Source of the DNA: Gymnorhina tibicen
Lineage: Eukaryota > Chordata > Aves > Passeriformes > Artamidae
Assembly (NCBI GenBank): GCA_013399875.1
Contig: VXAZ01005568.1
Span: forward strand, 248,001 to 312,000
DNA length: 64,000 nucleotides
Direction of reading: 5' to 3'
A model generated the notes under the pieces. That model searched no databases and was not told the DNA's origin. It saw nothing but the letters and a program-made list of their open reading frames with translations. Within the stretch, counting starts at the first letter, position 1, and each line of letters opens with the position of its first letter. The translations under genes were made by a program, and so were the position numbers. Shown piece by piece: positions 25,564 to 36,800 of the stretch.

Positions 25564-26338
25564 TCAACTCAACTTTTGGCACACAGGGACAGTCTGATCC
25601 TGTGTTCTCAAGATCTCTGTTTTGAAACACGCCCACCTTCCTTTGTTTTTAAGGGCTGCTTCCCAAGGAACTCTCCAAATAAGTCTCCTGAATAGGCCAA
25701 AGTCTGCCCTCCGGAAGTCTAATGTGAAAGTTTTATTGATGCCCCTCCTTATTTCACCAAATATTGAAAACTCTATAATTTCATGATCACTATGCCCCAG
25801 ACAGCCTCCCACCACCACATCTCCCACCAGCCCGTCTCTATTTGCAAAGAGCGTAGGTCTAGTGTAGTCCCTCCCCTGGTGGGCTCACTCACCAGCTGTG
25901 ACAAGAACTTGTCCTCCACACACTCTAAGAGCCTCCTGAACTGCCTCTTCTCTGCTGTGTTGAGTTCCCAGCAGATGTCTCGTAGGTTAAAGTCACCTAC
26001 AAGAACAAGGGCTGGTGATCCTGAAACATCCTCCAGCTGCTTGTAGAATAAGTTATCCACCTCTTCTTCCTGGTTGGGTGGTTGATAACAGACTCCCAGC
26101 AAGATGTCAGCCTTATTGGCCTTCCCCTTAATTCTTACCCATAGGCATTCAACTTCATCGTAATTAGTTTCAATTTCCATGGCATCAAAAGCCTCCCTAA
26201 TACAAAGGGCCAGACCTCCACCTGTTCTCCCTCGCCTGTCTCTTCTGAACACCCTCTCCTGTCTCTTCTGAAGACCTTGTAGATCCAGTGTAGCACTCTA
26301 GTTATGCGAGTCATCCCACCACACTTCTGTGTCTCCAT
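25564..26338 (-). pseudogene. CR1 ORF2 endonuclease domain, broken
   Basis: This part encodes the apurinic/apyrimidinic-like endonuclease that nicks target DNA for LINE insertion. Visible landmarks are FRRDRRGRTGGGLALCIRE near the N-terminal side, VLVGDFNLRDICW (the conserved GDFN block) in the middle, PTRGGTTLDL, and then GCLGHSDHEIIEF containing the catalytic-histidine SDHE motif. The reading frame changes between the TTLDL block (frame ending near 25,773) and the SDHE block (frame 25,827-25,564). Near the 5' end a 23-bp tandem duplication (copies start at 26,235 and 26,258) shifts the frame, so translation from upstream leaves the correct frame. The N-terminal catalytic residues lie beyond the truncation. 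Confidence 0.9.
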
Positions 26339-26345
26339 CCAGTCT

Positions 26346-28427
26346 CCCTCCTTTTAACATCCAATAAAAAAGCAAAAATCACTCAAACAAATAGCCCTTA
26401 AAACCGAAACCAGACTTCCTTCAGTAATGTATGTCTATTGCAAAGTGGATGATGAAAACACAGATTAAAAAGATACAGGATTAAAGCTGATTTATAAGAA
26501 AAAAGGCTAAAGTATTCTAAAGGAAATTCAAAAAGTGCCTAGACATGCAAGCAGAGTGGGTGGTTAGGATATTAAAGTAGGTATAAAGACAGAGAAATAA
26601 ATAAGAATGCCCTCTTTTCCTTTATTTTCTTCAGATGACTGAGACATTAAAGCTTCTTTTGTGGACTATGGAGAATGTCCCTAATGTAAGAAGCAAAATG
26701 CTCCAGGGAGGTTCCCTCCACACTTCCTAGTTTTGAGGTGAGATCATGGGTGGGGGCAGTGGAGGAGGGCAGAGTGAGCAGATCAGAGGTTACCGTTCCT
26801 CTGTGTGGATGTTTCCTTGGGTGTCAACAGTGTTCTTCTGTGCCTCAGCTTGGATATCAAATCAGCAAGTGTCAAGGGATTGACCTTAAACAGAACTGTG
26901 AAGGCAAAAAGTTGTATTAGTATCATCCAAATCTCCTGCTTCTCTATGCTGCAAGCTTTGCCTGGAGTCTCACCTTGTGCTTTGACTCCATTATTCTGCC
27001 ACAAATACCTAAAACTTGAAGCTGCTGAATCTGCTACTATTGGTGAATCCTAGACGAGAAGTTACTGTCTAAAAGTGAAAACATCAATAATTCCCTTAAT
27101 CATGGCAAAGTGTTTTTTCCATGTAGATATTGCTTTGAGAATAGAAGTTTGTATGAACAACATCAATCAGTGAGCTCACACAAATGAATAACTTACAGCC
27201 CCACTGGCAGCCACTATTGAAGATTAATGCTGATAAACACCACATTCAACATAAGACGCGATTTCTGAAAATAAACCAATTTATTGGATTCCCAGACATG
27301 TGTATTTTGTAGTCAACCATTGATTACTGACTCAGCTGATTCGGCTGGTCATTCATCACACGTGCTTAGATAAAAGCTGAACTATTCTCTTTCAGGACGT
27401 CATCTAATATACAGCACAATTACTTGTGAAGTAGTACTGTTCCAGTTAAAAGAAATCACCTCTGAAAGCTGCACACTGACGTGGCTCCATTTACATAGCA
27501 CAAACATGACATACAGATATATTTTGTGGGGATAAGTATCATGAGTCAGAGAGGAACTGTTGCGTGTTGAACTGTGCTGAAAGTTTTCTGTCATACCAGG
27601 GATGACTCTTCACTGTTTGAAGAGGGTGTTGGAGTTTAAGACTTTTATTTTCATTTGTGAAACAATGACAAAAAATGCTAGCAAACAAGAAGAGAAAGAT
27701 CTTGTCTTCAATCCCTTACCATATAAGTACAGCATATTTCCATTCTATCTCCTCTTACATAGACCTCAATAATCCTGAGGGGTTGGCATAAATATCAGGA
27801 CTGCAAGCAAATTAATGCAAAAGAAAGGATGTTAAATAGGTGAAATATTTGGATGAGATTTGTTTGAAGGAATGGGAGGATAACTTCCTGAACTGTTATG
27901 AAGTCTTTCTTCATTTTACTTAAACAGATGGCTTTTGTAACCATGTCCTGACTTTACAAAGATACTTGAAGAGGTGGGGGGGCTTTATAAGTTTCACACT
28001 TGGTATTAGGCACACACTTAAGTCACAGATGAATTAAATACCATTCCTTTTACATAAGAAAGATTAGCTTGAATATAAACTTTATTATTACAAGAGCTAG
28101 GGAAATGTCAATTTTCATTATAAACTTTATTTTCACATATAAGTTCATGCTGCTTATGTGATAAGGCTTTCTTGTTTTTGTTTGTTTTTAACAAAAAAAA
28201 ACCATTGTCTCTGTCTTTTTAAAAGAAATGGCTGCTTCTTGATGCAATGAGATTTTTCTTGATAATGACACAGCAGATTATCCTGAAAGCCTGGGGATAA
28301 AGTTTAACCATTTGAAAAAATGACCTTCTGTACTATTATGAGAACTAGAAGGCTTTGATGCCCAAATTTTCTTCCTTCCACATCATAGAAAACGATTCAA
28401 AACTTGTTGCTCAGTCTGCTAGTTTTG
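26346..28427. other. unique non-coding DNA, no gene seen
   Basis: No gene, RNA or clear repeat was recognised. The word 'ataaactttatt' occurs twice near 28,076 and 28,121. Overlapping plus- and minus-strand frames at 26,738-27,053 are short and have no domain. Confidence 0.55.
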
Positions 28428-28599
28428 GCTGGGGTAGGGTTAGGTTTCTTTAGTGGCTAGCATGGGACTGTGTTTTGGATTTGTGTTGAAAATGGTGTTT
28501 ATAATACAGGGATGTTTTTCTTATTGTTAGCAGCATTTGCACAGAATCAAGGCCTTTTCAGCTTCTTGTACTGCCATGCTGGTGAGGAGGTTGAGGGTA
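28428..28599 (+). mobile_element. avian ERV LTR fragment, first copy
   Basis: The sequence follows a common bird ERV LTR: 'ggctggggtagggttaggtt', 'tagtggctagcatggg', 'actgtgttttggatttgtgt', 'gtttataatacagggatg', 'gcacagaatcaaggcctttt' and 'ctgccatgctggtgagg' occur in the expected order on the plus strand. The fragment stops where the second related piece begins. Neither the LTR start nor its 3' half is present. The family call is from memory of the sequence type, not a database match. Confidence 0.55.
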
Positions 28600-28807
28600 T
28601 GTCCTGTTTTCAGCTGGGATAAAGTTAATTTCTCCTCAGTACCTGGATCAGTGCTCTTGTTTTGGGTACAGAATGAGAACATACTGATGTTTTGGGTTTT
28701 GCTAAGTTGTGCTTATCCTAAGTCTAGGATTTTTTTTTTTGTTTGCCTCATGCTCTGCCAGTGAGAAGGTACATAAAAGAAATTGGGAGGGAGCAAAGCT
28801 GGGACAC
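28600..28807 (+). mobile_element. avian ERV LTR fragment, second copy
   Basis: Begins exactly with a family-like LTR start, tgtcctgttttcagctggg, and continues with 'ataaagttaatttct', 'catactgatgttttggg', 'gctaagttgtgcttatcc' and 'gggagggagcaaagctggga' in order. The piece shares the general design of the copy just upstream but differs in detail, so it comes from a related subfamily rather than a simple duplication. It ends near 28,807; the 3' half that would hold the TATA box and R/U5 is missing. Confidence 0.65.
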
Positions 28808-31539
28808 TTGTTCGGAGAGTCCCTTGGGAAGCACCCCTTAAAAATGAAGAAGCTGTAGTTAGAATCACAGAAAACACTTGTATGATCAGCACTTCTGTAT
28901 TTCTGGGTGGAAGATTGGTTGTGCCATCTTTTTTTATAAATATGGTGAAAACATGATGACAAGGATAAAAAGAGTCCAGGCAATGAAATGTTCTTCAGGA
29001 GCTGGTACAGCTGAATATGATAGTTTAACTTCAGCAATTACAGTTTTACAGTGTTGGCAAAGATGAAGGAAAATTTCCTTTCTTATTTCTTATCTGGCAA
29101 CTTGTTTATTATTGGGTAAATATTTTTTGATTTTGATTAATTTATCAAATCCTGGGGATTCTTTGATTCTGAAACTGTTCTAGGTCCTCATCAGGACAAA
29201 TATCAACCAAAATGATCCAGCAGCATCAGGGAATCTAATTTTGTGTACAAACCAATGTATTTTTTGTGCTTTCTCTAACCCTCTTCCCTAATCTTTTTCT
29301 CATTCCAAGTTCTCAGCAGATATATATCATTGGTTTGATGTCCATCACTGGGGTTTCCTCCACAGATGTTGCTCTTCTCTGTGGAGTCAGTTGTGTTACC
29401 ATCTTTACTGGTCAATACAAAATTCCCTGTGTCTGATTTGTGTCTGTTTTCAGATTCACCAACACTTGCTGATGATTGTATGCACTTAACTTCATCATTA
29501 ATATACTTTGAATTCATTGTGCTAAGGCTCCTGCTCTCAGCTGACCCCTTGCTGTTTTCATAGGAAGTAAGATACAGCTGTCATGAAACGCTGGTTAGCC
29601 AAACCCTCCACTCTGCAGGGAGAGACGTGCACTGCACAACGCAAATTCAATATAAGCATTATTGTTTTTCAGACCAAGTGTCTCATGGCTGTTTATGAAA
29701 ATGCCAGTACAATCAGCATGTTGAGTCTGCAGAGCACTTTCGTTCCCACTGACAGTGGTAGAAGGAGCAACACACTGAAAAGGAACTTTCAGTTCTGCTT
29801 TGGAAGTAACTAGATGCAATAACTTTATAATATTGTATGAATAAAAGGAAGAGAATCCTGTGAGGGCAGTGCAAAGGAAGTCAAAGCCCAGCAACCAAAG
29901 AGTTTTAACAAGGGACCAATTAAGCACCTTTGATCATTCTGAATGTTCATGAAGGAGAATGTAAAATAAGTAGATTGAAGAACACAGCCACAAAAGCTTT
30001 TGTGATTGAGATAAATTCGTTTTAAAACCATAAGTAAGAGTTGAAATTGATGGAAAATGATTGCTATTTTTTTTAGGGGCATCATGCTGTTCTGAGAACA
30101 TCAAGAAAAGAAATATGTGTAACCTTCATTCTGGAAATAGAAGGAAAGATTCTGCTTATATTAACAGCTGCAAAACTGTTCTGTAGGAAGCAGGGTGAAA
30201 CACAAATTAAGAAAGAGAGAAATAAATAGATGAGCATTGTGCAAAATAAATGGGATTTAATTCTAAAAAAGATAGTTCTGAGAACAGTAGAAATAATGAC
30301 ACCCATGTCCACTGGTAGTTAAGTCATAACAAAGAAATGGAGAATGGGAAAATGATTTTGTTAAGGTTTACTAGAATTCCCACAAGGACTATAGGATCCT
30401 TGTCAGGATGAAGAGCCTGTACAAGCCATATTCCTTAAACACACAATCTGAGTCTATTGTGAGTCTAGTTATAATAACAGGACTGGTAGCATATTGAAGG
30501 CCATCACTGCTTGCATTTAATTTTTTCTTTGTAAGAGAGTGGACTTCCAGTTACATTAATATTTGATTAGGTATTAAAATATAAGGGTTTATCAATGGGT
30601 GACTCAAAGCCAGTAGGAACTGCCAGTATTGCACTTGATTCCATATGGCCAGTGGTGCCCTAAGAACAACTGCCATTATTTTGGCAACATCACAAGTATT
30701 AATCAAGAGCTCAATTCGCTGTTTTTCCGTGTACGACTGGTCATTCTAGTACAGGGTGCAAGGAACTAGTATTTAGATTCCTACAAAATGACAATGTTGG
30801 TGTCTTCACAGAGTCAACATTAATGTAATGTCTACATGTGATGGAAGCCATCATAAATTGAGCTGCACATTTCTAATACCCAGCTGGCCTAAAACAGTGC
30901 ATTAACTACAGTGATGATATTATTCCATTTACAACAGCAGAGAACCTGTACAATGATCTTTGGTTTAAAAGATAGATTCTTCTCAGAGTATATGACAAAA
31001 TTTTCTATTCTATTTCATTGTATCCTTGGTAATTGTTTGTGTAATATATAGTAAACCTTGTTATTTCTTTGGAAGTCTCTGCTTTCAGTGGTATTATGAA
31101 AAATTAATAATTGCTTCACTGAACTGCCATCATACTGTCATGACAATAACACAACTGCCATTGATTACTGACATTTTACACATAGTCTTACTCTCACTCC
31201 TCTGTACAATCCAGGTTTCTGTTGATTTAAACTAAGCCAATTGCAGTACTGACATGGTCTTCAAAGACAGCTCCATCAGTCTCCAACTGTAACAACAATA
31301 AGATCTTTAAATTAGACTGAAGTTTTACTTTCAAAGTGGCTTTTACAGTGAAAGCATCTCTCTGTACTTCACTGCTTGTATGCTTATGACAATCTGACTG
31401 TAATTGTGAGAGAAATAATTTAGGTTTAAAAGCTATTAGTCCCAGATGTACAATTGAATTTTAGTCTTCATTACAGAAAACACAGCAGACTAAAGAAAAG
31501 CAGACAGGGTCGGAGCTGTCCAAGGAGCAGTGAGAGGAA
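28808..31539. other. unique non-coding DNA, no gene seen
   Basis: No gene or RNA gene was recognised and no transposon boundary seen. Open frames at 29,275-30,312 occur on both strands and overlap, which fits chance. Confidence 0.55.
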
Positions 31540-31835
31540 AAGGTGATTATGCTGGCAAAAGCCCACAGGTACATTGCCTTGTTGAGTCATCTGATTGGGG
31601 AAAAGCTACATCTTTAAGAAATGCTGCTGTCCTTTTAGAGGTATTGTGTGGAGGCAAATGCCAGGGAGATTTATGTGCTTCATTCCCTGACCTGTGATAA
31701 TGCATCATTAGAGCCCTCCGTGTTTTCCACCTTTGTGAACAAAGACTCATAACGGGGACGATTATGAAAAAAGAAGAGGAGAAGCCACAGCAGTGGCAGC
31801 AGGGGAAGCGTGGCTCAGGCACACAGAACTTCACT
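31540..31835. other. candidate conserved non-coding element
   Basis: A compact block with homeodomain- and nuclear-receptor-like words: ctgacctgtgataatgcatc (31,689-31,708), followed shortly by cattag and 'ctccgtgttttcc', and a FOX/SOX-like gaacaaagactc near 31,737. There is a minus-strand open frame of 95 codons across it (31,547-31,834) without any recognised domain. Constraint is inferred from texture only. Confidence 0.22.
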
Positions 31836-32129
31836 CAGAAGTTGAAGTGAGATATCTTTTGTGCATTGCAACTTCATTTCACTTTATTCTAAGGACTACC
31901 TCCCTCCCTGCTTATCTGTCCAAAGCTCAGACTCCTTGACAGAATTGGAATGTAGCACAAAGCCAAAACACACATCCCCCCACTCCCTCAGTTGTCCTCC
32001 TTATTTAACCCTTCAGCTTCTCGGTGGGCATTAAAATAAATTTAGAGGCATAAGAAACTTATAAGGAGAACTGAGGTCACTCATGGTCCCCAGGGAGAGC
32101 TCTACTGGGTCCTCTGAATTGCAATGATA

Positions 32130-32440
32130 ACACTGAAAACTGTTGCATGGCCCTGCGTACCTTTGCTTTTATCCTGACCCCAGGCAATCTTTTTATTTCG
32201 CTTGCTGAAATGCAGGGCTGCTGCTCTAGCTGACTGACTGGGGAATAAGTTTATATGTATTTAACCAAACCAGACTAGCATCGCCTCTTCTCTGGCCATG
32301 GATGGATATGGATTCAAGCAGTTGTAATGCTTTTCTGAGAACATTACCAAGACATTTTAATCACGGCTTACTGCACTGGTAGATTAGTACCCAAATGCAA
32401 TGACCTTCTTTTTGCTGTGGACATGAACATGCCAGAAAAC
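32130..32440. other. candidate conserved non-coding element
   Basis: Unique sequence with little simple-repeat drift, for example cctttgcttttatcctgacc near 32,161 and ttaatcacggcttactgc near 32,357. No open frame or splice structure is evident. It lies only 300 bp from the block at 31,540-31,835, and the two may be one element. Inference only. Confidence 0.18.
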
Positions 32441-33116
32441 CAAACTGTACTATTCTTTGTCTTGATCCGATAAATTAGGATTAAATAAACAAGAGAGACA
32501 AGTGCGATGTACTTTGAAAATCCAAGTGCACCTGTTTTGTAGTGGAAAATTGGATGTTCTTTTTTTCCCCCTCACATAAAAACACTGCTGCCTGTGTTTG
32601 TCTCTTAGGGGATGACACTATAACCAGAATTTATGCATCGCTTCCTACATATTTTGCATTTGGAGGTTATTAAGAAACAAAACAACAAAGAAAAATTGGT
32701 GTGCATTAGGAGGTATTAGAATACATTAGTCTGACTGTCTGTTCCTCTACTGCGCTGAGGTCTGATTCCAAAAATGTGCACAAGAAAGTGTGTTCTAGGG
32801 GGTCAGAAGCATGGAGGAGAGAGCTACCTGAAAACCTTGTAACCATATTTAAGGGCAACCATTATCCTGAAGTGCTATGACCAAATGCTATGTTCTTGTG
32901 CATTGTTATTTTGGCACTTCCATTGAGAAAAAGTAAATGTCAGATACTTCCACATCAAACTACCTGTGACCTGTAAATACTTTGTATTAGTCTGTGTGGA
33001 TACACAGAAAGGAAGGAGGGTCTGATCCTGTATTAGAATATCAACTTCTCAAGCTGAGAATGTTTCAGAATATCCAGCCCAGTTCTTTTCTCAGTTTCAC
33101 TTTCTTGTGCATACAG

Positions 33117-33174
33117 AATGAGAAGTTTTACACCGTGTTGGAGTTTATGGCTGCATATATCAACAGATATAAAA
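33117..33174 (+). other. candidate internal exon, 58 nt, gene unknown
   Basis: A pyrimidine-rich tract (from about 33,082, 'ttcttttctcagtttcac') leads to an acceptor catacag ending at 33,116. A donor gtaagc starts at 33,175. Between them the frame from the first base is open and reads NEKFYTVLEFMAAYINRYK. The peptide is not recognised. The candidate at 4,196-4,256 cannot be spliced to it in its first-base frame without a stop, so the two do not support one coding transcript. A chance pair is a real alternative. Confidence 0.2.
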
Positions 33175-36100
33175 GTAAGCATGCCTCTAGGCATCTCTGC
33201 CTTCTTCCATGTCTCGGAAATGGTCAGAGCAGCATCTTTCATCTTTGCGGAGAGGTGCAAGTGCATCAGTTATCCTTCTCTGCAGGGAAAAGGTGCTGAG
33301 TTGGATATGTTTTGTCACATTCCACCTGTTAGTAGCTGGTTTCCATCAGCAGTACTGCATTAAAAATCGAGAATCTCTGTCTTTATTATCTAACGTGTCA
33401 ACACCCAGATGAGAGCTGTAACGCAGTGCTTATTTTCCATATTGAGGGGAGTCTATTTCCACATATGCAAGTAACCAGCTGGTGTCAGAGGCACTGGCAT
33501 GTTCTGCACATATTCACAGTCAGAATTCAAATAGGGACCACTGTGATCCAAAAATAAATAGCTTTGCATGGTAAGCAAAGGAGGAAGTCTCTCTCCCTTT
33601 GAGCTTTTCTGAGTGTTTGCTAGGATAATATTACCTGTTGATTATTCTTTGAGTGCTTCTGATGGTATGGAAAATAAATATTTCAAAGCAAACAAGAAAA
33701 ACAACCAAGCAACATAGAAAGGTGAGGCATAACAGATGTTTTGCTTAAGCACAGCTGTATAATACTGACATAAAAAAGAAAGCGTTTTATTTCTTTTGTG
33801 TCCTGAAAGGCATGTAATAAAATTAATTTTATTACTACCTGGTGTCTTCCTCAGGTGGTCAGGTGAAAAAGCAAATACATTTTTATAATGGTTATAAACT
33901 GTTTTACAGTATCTTAATCACATATTATCAAAAATGAGATAGTACAGAAGGTTTTGATGCATGAGACCAGTGCACGGCAAGAAAGACTGCAGTTTGTGCT
34001 GTTTTATTCTGTGTATTAAATTTCATGAAAGCAGCTCTGCAGGTAGAGAGCTGTAGCTGAGTTCAGAAGTATATATTTTATATGATTCATTTTATGAAAT
34101 GGCAACTGTAATTCCAGAACTTCACTCATTACATCCTTGACTCAGCTAAGTGCTTAAGCATCAGGCTAAGTCCCACTGAGATAACTTGCCATGTAAAGTA
34201 AGTCATAGTTAAATCTTTGCCTCACTTGAGGTCTGCTCCAGTGAATTCTCTAATACTCCTGGCATGTGAGCGTCTACTAAAGCTCTGCCTATGCAGCCAG
34301 ACGCTCCCGTGGAGAGGGTGCCACAAGCACACGCACAAGAGTGTGCAAGGTTTTCGACAGCTGGTCATGCAGAACTCGAATAATACTGCAGGCTATGCTA
34401 AATATACCAGGGCTCCCATTGCTTTTTATCTTCCACTGAGAGACACCTGCTGTGCAGGTAGCAATGAGGGATAATACCTTAGAAGGGATGCTAACCAAGC
34501 ATGCTGAATTATTGGGAAAGCAGAAGCATTTCAATTATCTGAAGCACCTGATGTCCATTGTTGCCAATCAAGGTCCAAGGTCATTCGAGCCTTAGATGAA
34601 CCTTCCTAACATGTCAAGTGGTTGGAGTCTGTTCCCATTTCTGTTGAGGACTTTGTGATTTCAAAAACTTCGATATGTGATTATTTTCCTTCTCTCCCAA
34701 AATATCTGTCTTCAGACAATAAGCCATTTCATCAGAGGATGGCAAAGAAGGATGAAATACTGCATTTCATTAGAAGTTAAATACATAGTAATCTCTGATA
34801 TCCTTGATCTCCACAATTAGTAAGAATGATAATAATAAATTATAATTATTAATAAATAGGGATTATCAATAAATAATATAAAAATGTTTTCTTAAAATGC
34901 ATTTCAGCTCTATACCTAGCAGCCCTCTGGAGGTGCAACATTCTTTCTCATTTCATAAATGTGAAAACTAAAGTGAGATTACAGCCTTGAAATAACATTT
35001 ACTGATATGTTTCTAGACAGAATTACATTACTCGATGAAACCAAGAAAAGTCACTTATGACCATATTACTTGTATAGAATATCATAAGGAAAAAAAGTAA
35101 GAGATTTGCAGAACCAGAAGCCTGTCCTGAATTTTACACTCAGTAAGTGCATCCTCTTGTATCAATGCCTTAATTCTCTGCAAGTATTGCTGTGGTGCAA
35201 ACAGCCAGAGATGTGTGGCTCACCTGCTGTTGTTCCTAGCAAAGCACTTGGATGACTGAAGCTTCTATGACAGATCTGTTTTTCATAAACACTGTCTGTA
35301 CTTTCACTGCAGTCCTTGGTTTTGATCAGTTTCTTTAAATATGAATTCTTTGCGTACACATTTATCTTTTTTTTCTCACTTCAACTGCTTTATTTACTGC
35401 ATTACCTCTTCAGGCAGCACAGGAAGAAGATGGCAGGAACAAAATAATACAGGAAAAAAGTGCAGGAGCCACAGTGTGCTGTGATATAGGTGATAGCTGG
35501 GGAGGAGGAATGAAGCTTTTCATCTGACAGTTTCAGTGTATGCAACTGTTTTAGGAAGAAGGTTCATTAAATACATGGGAAAAGTATGTGGAACATTACC
35601 TGGAGAAGAAAATTTGAATGTCACGAAGTCAAAGGAAGTGAATATATTATTTCTGGGGAGAGATGGAGTAGATGGAGACAAGGCAGAGGACAGCAGATTA
35701 ATGAGAACAGTGACCACTGTGTGGGAAGGACAAAAGGGATACAGATGCAGAGGGCTTGCATCAGACACCAATAATCAGTTGCTGTGTTTGTAGCGTCAAA
35801 CAGAAAATATTGCTATTTTATAGGGGTGGATGCTGAGGGTGAAACTTTATGTAAGGCAGCTTTAACATGTACACAAATCTCAAATGACTCAGGGTCCTCT
35901 ATACCTGACTGGCCCTTTTACTAGCAAAGGGAGGTGTGGGATACAGTGCCAGGAGTAAATTACACTCTCCCCTTGGAATCACAGTAGTGGATCCTGTAAA
36001 TATTGCATGCATAGATAAACCTTAGTGCTCTTGCAAACCCTGATGCTGATGTGTCCACATTTCAGAGCTTTTTAATGTGAAAACAGCTTGAAAAACAAGA

Positions 36101-36479
36101 AAGAATCTTTACCCAAATACTTCATTAAGTAATAATGAAGTGTAGCTGACATTCCAAAAAAATTTGTCATTAGGTGCAAGATATCCTCCCACGAATCATA
36201 ACTATCCACTTCTCATACACAGAGGTCAAATGGGTTTTCTAACATTGTACACTAAGTTGATAGTGGATTCAGGAATCTGCATTCACTGCTCCAATAGGAG
36301 TAAAACTTTGTCCTTGTGCAGTGCTGGAAAGTCTTGCAAAAGAGGGATGTTTAAAGTCCTTTAAATGGTGTGAAATCCACCTCATTGTTCATCCAGTTCC
36401 AGAATTTAGAAATCGTATCCATGTAGTCAGACTTTAGAAAATAATATTCCAAGAATTCCTCCTGTAAATCTTGACATTA
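33175..36479. other. unique AT-rich non-coding DNA
   Basis: No gene was recognised. A weak match to an old amniote interspersed repeat is possible at about 34,140-34,195 ('cagctaagtgcttaagcatc' then 'agtcccactgag'), but I cannot name the family. An AT-rich patch of alternating aat/taa words lies at 34,828-34,880. Overlapping frames around 33,033-33,412 on both strands have no domain. Confidence 0.5.
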
Positions 36480-36800
36480 AACCAGTCTTACCATTGTCTC
36501 GCCACTTGAATCATTTATTTAAGCGGTGATAATAAAAGGTGTCAGCAATTCAGTTGTAAGCTCCTGAAGGTTTCTGTGCGCATTGACCTTTAAGTGTTTG
36601 CATCTTGACAGGTGAGCCGTTCCTAACGCCTCCTATGAGATATGGCCAGGGCAAGGGGTCAGGCACGCTAATGATAAAATTACCATTTACCTTTTACCTC
36701 ACCAGCCTCGGTGCCTGACATTATAAATGTAGGTAACCTTTCACCTGAAGGCCCTCTTTCTTCTGCATTGCCGGGGATTATGGAGAAATGAATGTGCTCA
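36480..36800. other. candidate conserved enhancer-like element
   Basis: The densest regulatory-looking block in the window. It contains two E-boxes of ZEB/Snail type in opposite orientation (CAGGTG at 36,609-36,614 and CACCTG at 36,742-36,747), acctcacc near 36,696 and aacctttcacctg near 36,735. It also has a perfect 9-bp inverted repeat (gtcaggcac at 36,658-36,666 and gtgcctgac at 36,711-36,719) and retains several CpGs (for example in gccgttcctaacgcc near 36,616), unusual for this AT-rich region. No open frame crosses it. Function is inferred from motif density; binding and conservation are untested. Confidence 0.3.

Larger units (their letters stand above)
23121..26345 (-). mobile_element. 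CR1 LINE, 5'-truncated, interrupted by an LTR
   Basis: A non-LTR retrotransposon on the minus strand, about 2.8 kb after removing the inserted LTR; a complete CR1 is about 4.5 kb. The 3' end shows the CR1 octamer-type tail (plus strand cacagaatcacagaatca at 23121). From 5' to 3' it keeps most of the endonuclease, the linker, the reverse transcriptase and the C-terminal region, but lacks ORF1 and the first part of the endonuclease. The frame is broken by several frameshifts and stops, so it cannot be active on its own. It is clearly better preserved than the CR1 pieces at 22-435 and 60-61 kb. The 5' boundary is placed where similarity to the endonuclease stops and is good to about 20 bp. Confidence 0.95.
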
